NCBI RefSeq assembly: GCF_964340395.1
Contig: NC_135556.1
Location: 18,657,642-18,721,641, forward strand
Source: Glandiceps talaboti
Taxonomy: Eukaryota > Hemichordata > Enteropneusta > Spengelidae
DNA length: 64,000 nucleotides
Reading direction: 5' to 3'
Program-made: the position numbers and the translations under genes
In this document: piece by piece, positions 60,716 through 64,000 of the stretch
Layout of the letters: each line of letters opens with the position of its first letter
How positions within the stretch are numbered: the first letter of the stretch is position 1
Notes under the pieces: model-generated
What the model was told of the DNA's origin: nothing
Databases searched by the model: none
The model's input: only the letters and a program-made list of their open reading frames with translations

Positions 60716-61749
60716 GAAAGTGTACTGCTACACAAATGTGTTTACCCACAGGTGATTCAATACTGTACAGGGTGAACAATATTACAATTTAGTCATTTTA
60801 TCTAACAAAATAGTTTCAGAGAATGTTCAAATTACAGCTAGTGTACCTTGTAATGTTTAAAGGCATATATATAAATCATGCCTATCTCTTTAACACTAAA
60901 CACACAATACATTTACCACAAACCTGCCCCTTTTTATTGTCTGTTAGTTTTTGCAGAATTTATCTTTTTCTTTTTTCTTCTCTTTTTTTGTTATCAAAGA
61001 GTGGATCTTGTGTATGTGTGAACTGAATATGACGTACTTTACACTAGCGCACTTCCATTCCACCAAATATACATGTAAATGCGGTACAATTAAGCAAAAC
61101 AATGAATTGTGGGTTTTATACGTACGAGGCAGTCACACGCAATGCTTTGTAGGGTCCCCTCTGGTATCCATAATTCTTTCTTGCTCCACATAAGGTGCAA
61201 ATTCATTTTGTTTTAAGGTAACAAAGCAGAATCAAGTACGGTTACTTCGAGGTCACACAAATCACACCATTTCTACAATATATCTTTATTTTGACATATT
61301 TTTTTCTTCTTTATAGTTTTTGAAACAAAGAAACACTAACACATGTCTCCAGGCATATTAGTATAGATACTGCTTCACTGTGTTTTAGCTACAGTGTTAA
61401 TGACATGGGGGGTAAGAGAAAAACAAACAGTTTGTTTAAGATATACTGTTATCACATACTGATGTCATGTTGGTGAACCTATGCCACCGTTACATGATTG
61501 ATAGAAAATCAAAAGATGTACTGTGTGTTGAACGTACTCTATGTAAGCGCTGCATGCTGCGAGAATTGGGATATTACAAAGTCATCGTAAGCCATCTGCC
61601 AACACCAATAATTTGAACACCAAATCATGCACTTTTTTAAAAGAAAAATAAAGAATATGATAGAATTTATAATCTGCTCTTGATCCTATAAAGCTGACAA
61701 TCAACACAAAACCTCAAAATTACAGTAAAATCTAAAGATCTATGGAAAT

Positions 61750-61950
61750 GTTTACCACCACCACCACCACCACCACCACTACTACATGTACTATCACTGC
61801 CACCATCACCACTACACTGTAGTGGTGATGGTCCATCATCCCACCATCATCATCACCCCCACCTCACCATCACTGTCATCATCATCACCATCACCATCAC
61901 CATCACCAAACACCACCATCATAATTACCACCATCACCAACACCCCTTTA
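61750..61950. repeat. CCA/CAT trinucleotide tract
   Basis: Imperfect CCA, CAC and CAT trinucleotides (CCACCACCACCACCACCACC and variants). No supported coding frame. Confidence 0.85.
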
Positions 61951-64000
61951 CACTGAACATAAATTCAGTGTTCATCCATAATAGATAAGTTTACATTGTA
62001 CACAATCGTGAATTTACTATATTTTATAACTAATCATAATTCATGTCTCTACAAAATATCACTTCTGTGAGGCCAATGAACTATCTCTCCAAGTTTTCAA
62101 ACCCACCTATTACAACACTCAACTTCCATTTTGTTATCTATATATCTGAATTTCCCTGGAAGACATTCTTTCAGTTTGTCGATTATCCGGACAATACATC
62201 TATCTGTTGTGATCAAACCCCAAAGATTTTGTCACTTTATAGTGAATAGTTCTTTCACTAAACAGTGTTTGTCTTCTCACCAAACTGAAGAGAGAAGGTC
62301 ACCACATGAACCCTCTACACATGTACAATATACAGCTTGGTATAAAAGCTATTGCCTTGGGCCAATCTGCACTGTCTCACACTCACCACCACATCTGTTC
62401 AATTCTTCAAAAACATACATATTTTCTGAGTGAAAAAATCCACAGATGAAGCCTCATATGCAATCTTACTTTCCCTATAAGTGGTCAGTATTTCAATACT
62501 CTCTTTACTATATTCATGGAATAGACCCGTCACGATATTTTGATAAGCTTGAGAGTTAAACCAGTCCGCTTCTATACGTGACATAAGGTTAAAATTTTCA
62601 TTTATTATTTTTTGTAACTTCTTTCAATTATGACAAACTCTTTCCTACCTCATATAATCTTTTTTTTCTTCTTTTTTTATTGCAATTTAATATGTTAACT
62701 ATGAAACTCTCTTCAACACTGAAATAAATCCATAATCAGCGACAAACCCACAAGAGTGCAGGTGGTGGATGCTCTTGGCTAGTACTGAGAGTGAGGTAAA
62801 TAAAACTGAGATCAGAAATCACAGAATTGATGTTTATTTTACATCTGCTTGCTTTTCTTAGGTCAAAATTTTGGATTAAGTAATTTTATATGACAACAAG
62901 AATCACTTATTAAACTTATTGTACAGACCACTTTTTGAGAAGTATCTGAAAGCATGTTTACAAAATTACTGGCCTTGTGTTTGAACATGAACTTCATCAA
63001 ACTATAGGATTAACACAAAGCTAGAGAGAAAGAAATACAGGCCAGTCGAGTCCATAGTTCAAATATTTTGGTAACCCGGAGGCATGCTTTTCGTTTGTGA
63101 TTTGAAACAGTTCAAGCGATATAAGAACTAGAATTTATCGAGAATCAATTCAAATTCGCAACCCGACGGCATTTCAAATGTTACATGCCATGATGCTGTA
63201 CCCAACAGCACTTGAAACAGAACATGTCATGAACAAAGTGAAAAGTGGGTTTTGGTGTTAAAATGTAGCATATAGTTTTATTTCTAATCCCCTATTTAGG
63301 TAAAAATCCAGCTGTGTGTTCTTCAACACAATGAAGAGGGTTCAAAACTGCCCCATTGTCAGTACAAGACTTCCAATTTGACAAGCAATAGTAGTCATCT
63401 GATATTTCCTATAAAACGACAACAAAGCGAAGTGATGACCAAGACAGGCGAAGAATAAAACGCAGCACTCGACAGCCTCAAGTCTGACAAGACCATTTTA
63501 AAAGACACCTGACAGGCCTTTCTCTCAAGATGTGATTCACCTAAATTCCTTCTGATTTGCCATCTCCTAATTCATTGCACAATAATCCCCTAAACTATGT
63601 CACTTAAAAGCTAAAGCGTTCAGAAAACTGCGCTACACGGCAAACACGTAGACAAGTTAGTCTCCCAAAACTACCAACAGCACCAACCTTTACGACCCAC
63701 AAAGTCACTGGGAACAAGTTTCACAAAATGTTGAATGAATAAACAGGGAGAGTTTCCAAACCCAAATTTATTTCACATCTTATTTCAAAACCACTAAAGA
63801 AATGAAAACACTAAGCTGCTTGTTTCTAACGGTCCAAAATTAGACCCTTCCTGCTTAGTACACGTACCTCACAAATTCCTGTCTGTATTCACTTTCCACG
63901 GATTATGCTAAAAATGGCTGATTACCTTACTATGACTTTTTTGTTTTCATCTTTCAAACGCAAATCTTTCTCTTTTTTTTGAATACAGAATGCAGAATTC

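Larger units (their letters stand above)
55326..64000. other. Probable 5' dachsous intron or upstream DNA
   Basis: No further cadherin exon could be found on the minus strand except the doubtful one at 58406-58456, although five or six N-terminal repeats and a signal peptide are still missing. Contains repeats at 58840-59160, 60610-60715 and 61750-61950. An open frame at 62399-62584 (minus) resembles nothing I recognise. Confidence 0.5.

Noticed and set aside
62399-62584. 61-codon minus-strand ORF (MSRIEADWFNSQAYQN...)
   Set aside because: No recognised domain, no clear splice signals around it, not cadherin-like. Kept only as an unexplained open frame.

Overview
The window is AT-rich, intron-rich DNA from an invertebrate animal. 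It carries four conserved metazoan genes with GT-AG introns (one GC-AG), separated by long stretches full of microsatellites, minisatellites, MITEs, SINEs and LINE stumps. Repeat types (V-domain SINE, LINE tails ending in GATT or AATAAT repeats, TA-flanked MITEs with a CTGTAAACCTG terminus) and gene content fit a lophotrochozoan or an invertebrate deuterostome. I cannot place it further from sequence alone.

Layout. 1-3000: a LINE 3' end on the minus strand split by a MITE, then two more inverted-repeat elements; all three inverted-repeat elements have 9-bp target-site duplications. 3029-5814 (+): an NKRF-type gene (XTBD, two dsRBD-like folds, G-patch, R3H) with a tandemly duplicated exon that can also give an 89-residue CDKN2AIPNL-like protein. 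5815-16780: gene-poor, with MITEs, LINE tails, tandem repeats and a stray copy of a piece of NKRF coding sequence. 16781-26559 (-): EXD1, 13 exons, 911 residues, with an Lsm-like N-terminus and a degenerate 3'-5' exonuclease fold. 27095-31776 (+): an F-box/LRR protein of 662 residues in two exons, head-to-head with EXD1 across 535 bp. 36212-54425 (-): the last 17 exons (2759 residues) of a Dachsous-type giant cadherin, with about 21 cadherin repeats, one membrane helix and a cytoplasmic tail; its 5' end lies outside the window. 54426-64000: the next upstream intron or intergenic DNA, with a decayed copy of a cadherin exon, a possible small upstream exon and simple repeats.

The four genes do not form a pathway. 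NKRF and the short isoform are expected to act with the XRN2 exonuclease in the nucleus, EXD1 in piRNA biogenesis, the F-box protein in an SCF ubiquitin ligase, and Dachsous in Fat/Dachsous planar polarity at cell contacts. The most notable signals are the duplicated NKRF exon giving two kinds of XTBD protein, the NKRF fragment copied 640 bp downstream, the cluster of 9-bp-TSD fold-back elements, the dead cadherin exon, and dachsous introns that are almost wholly minisatellite. No RNA gene, CRISPR array or prokaryotic feature was seen.
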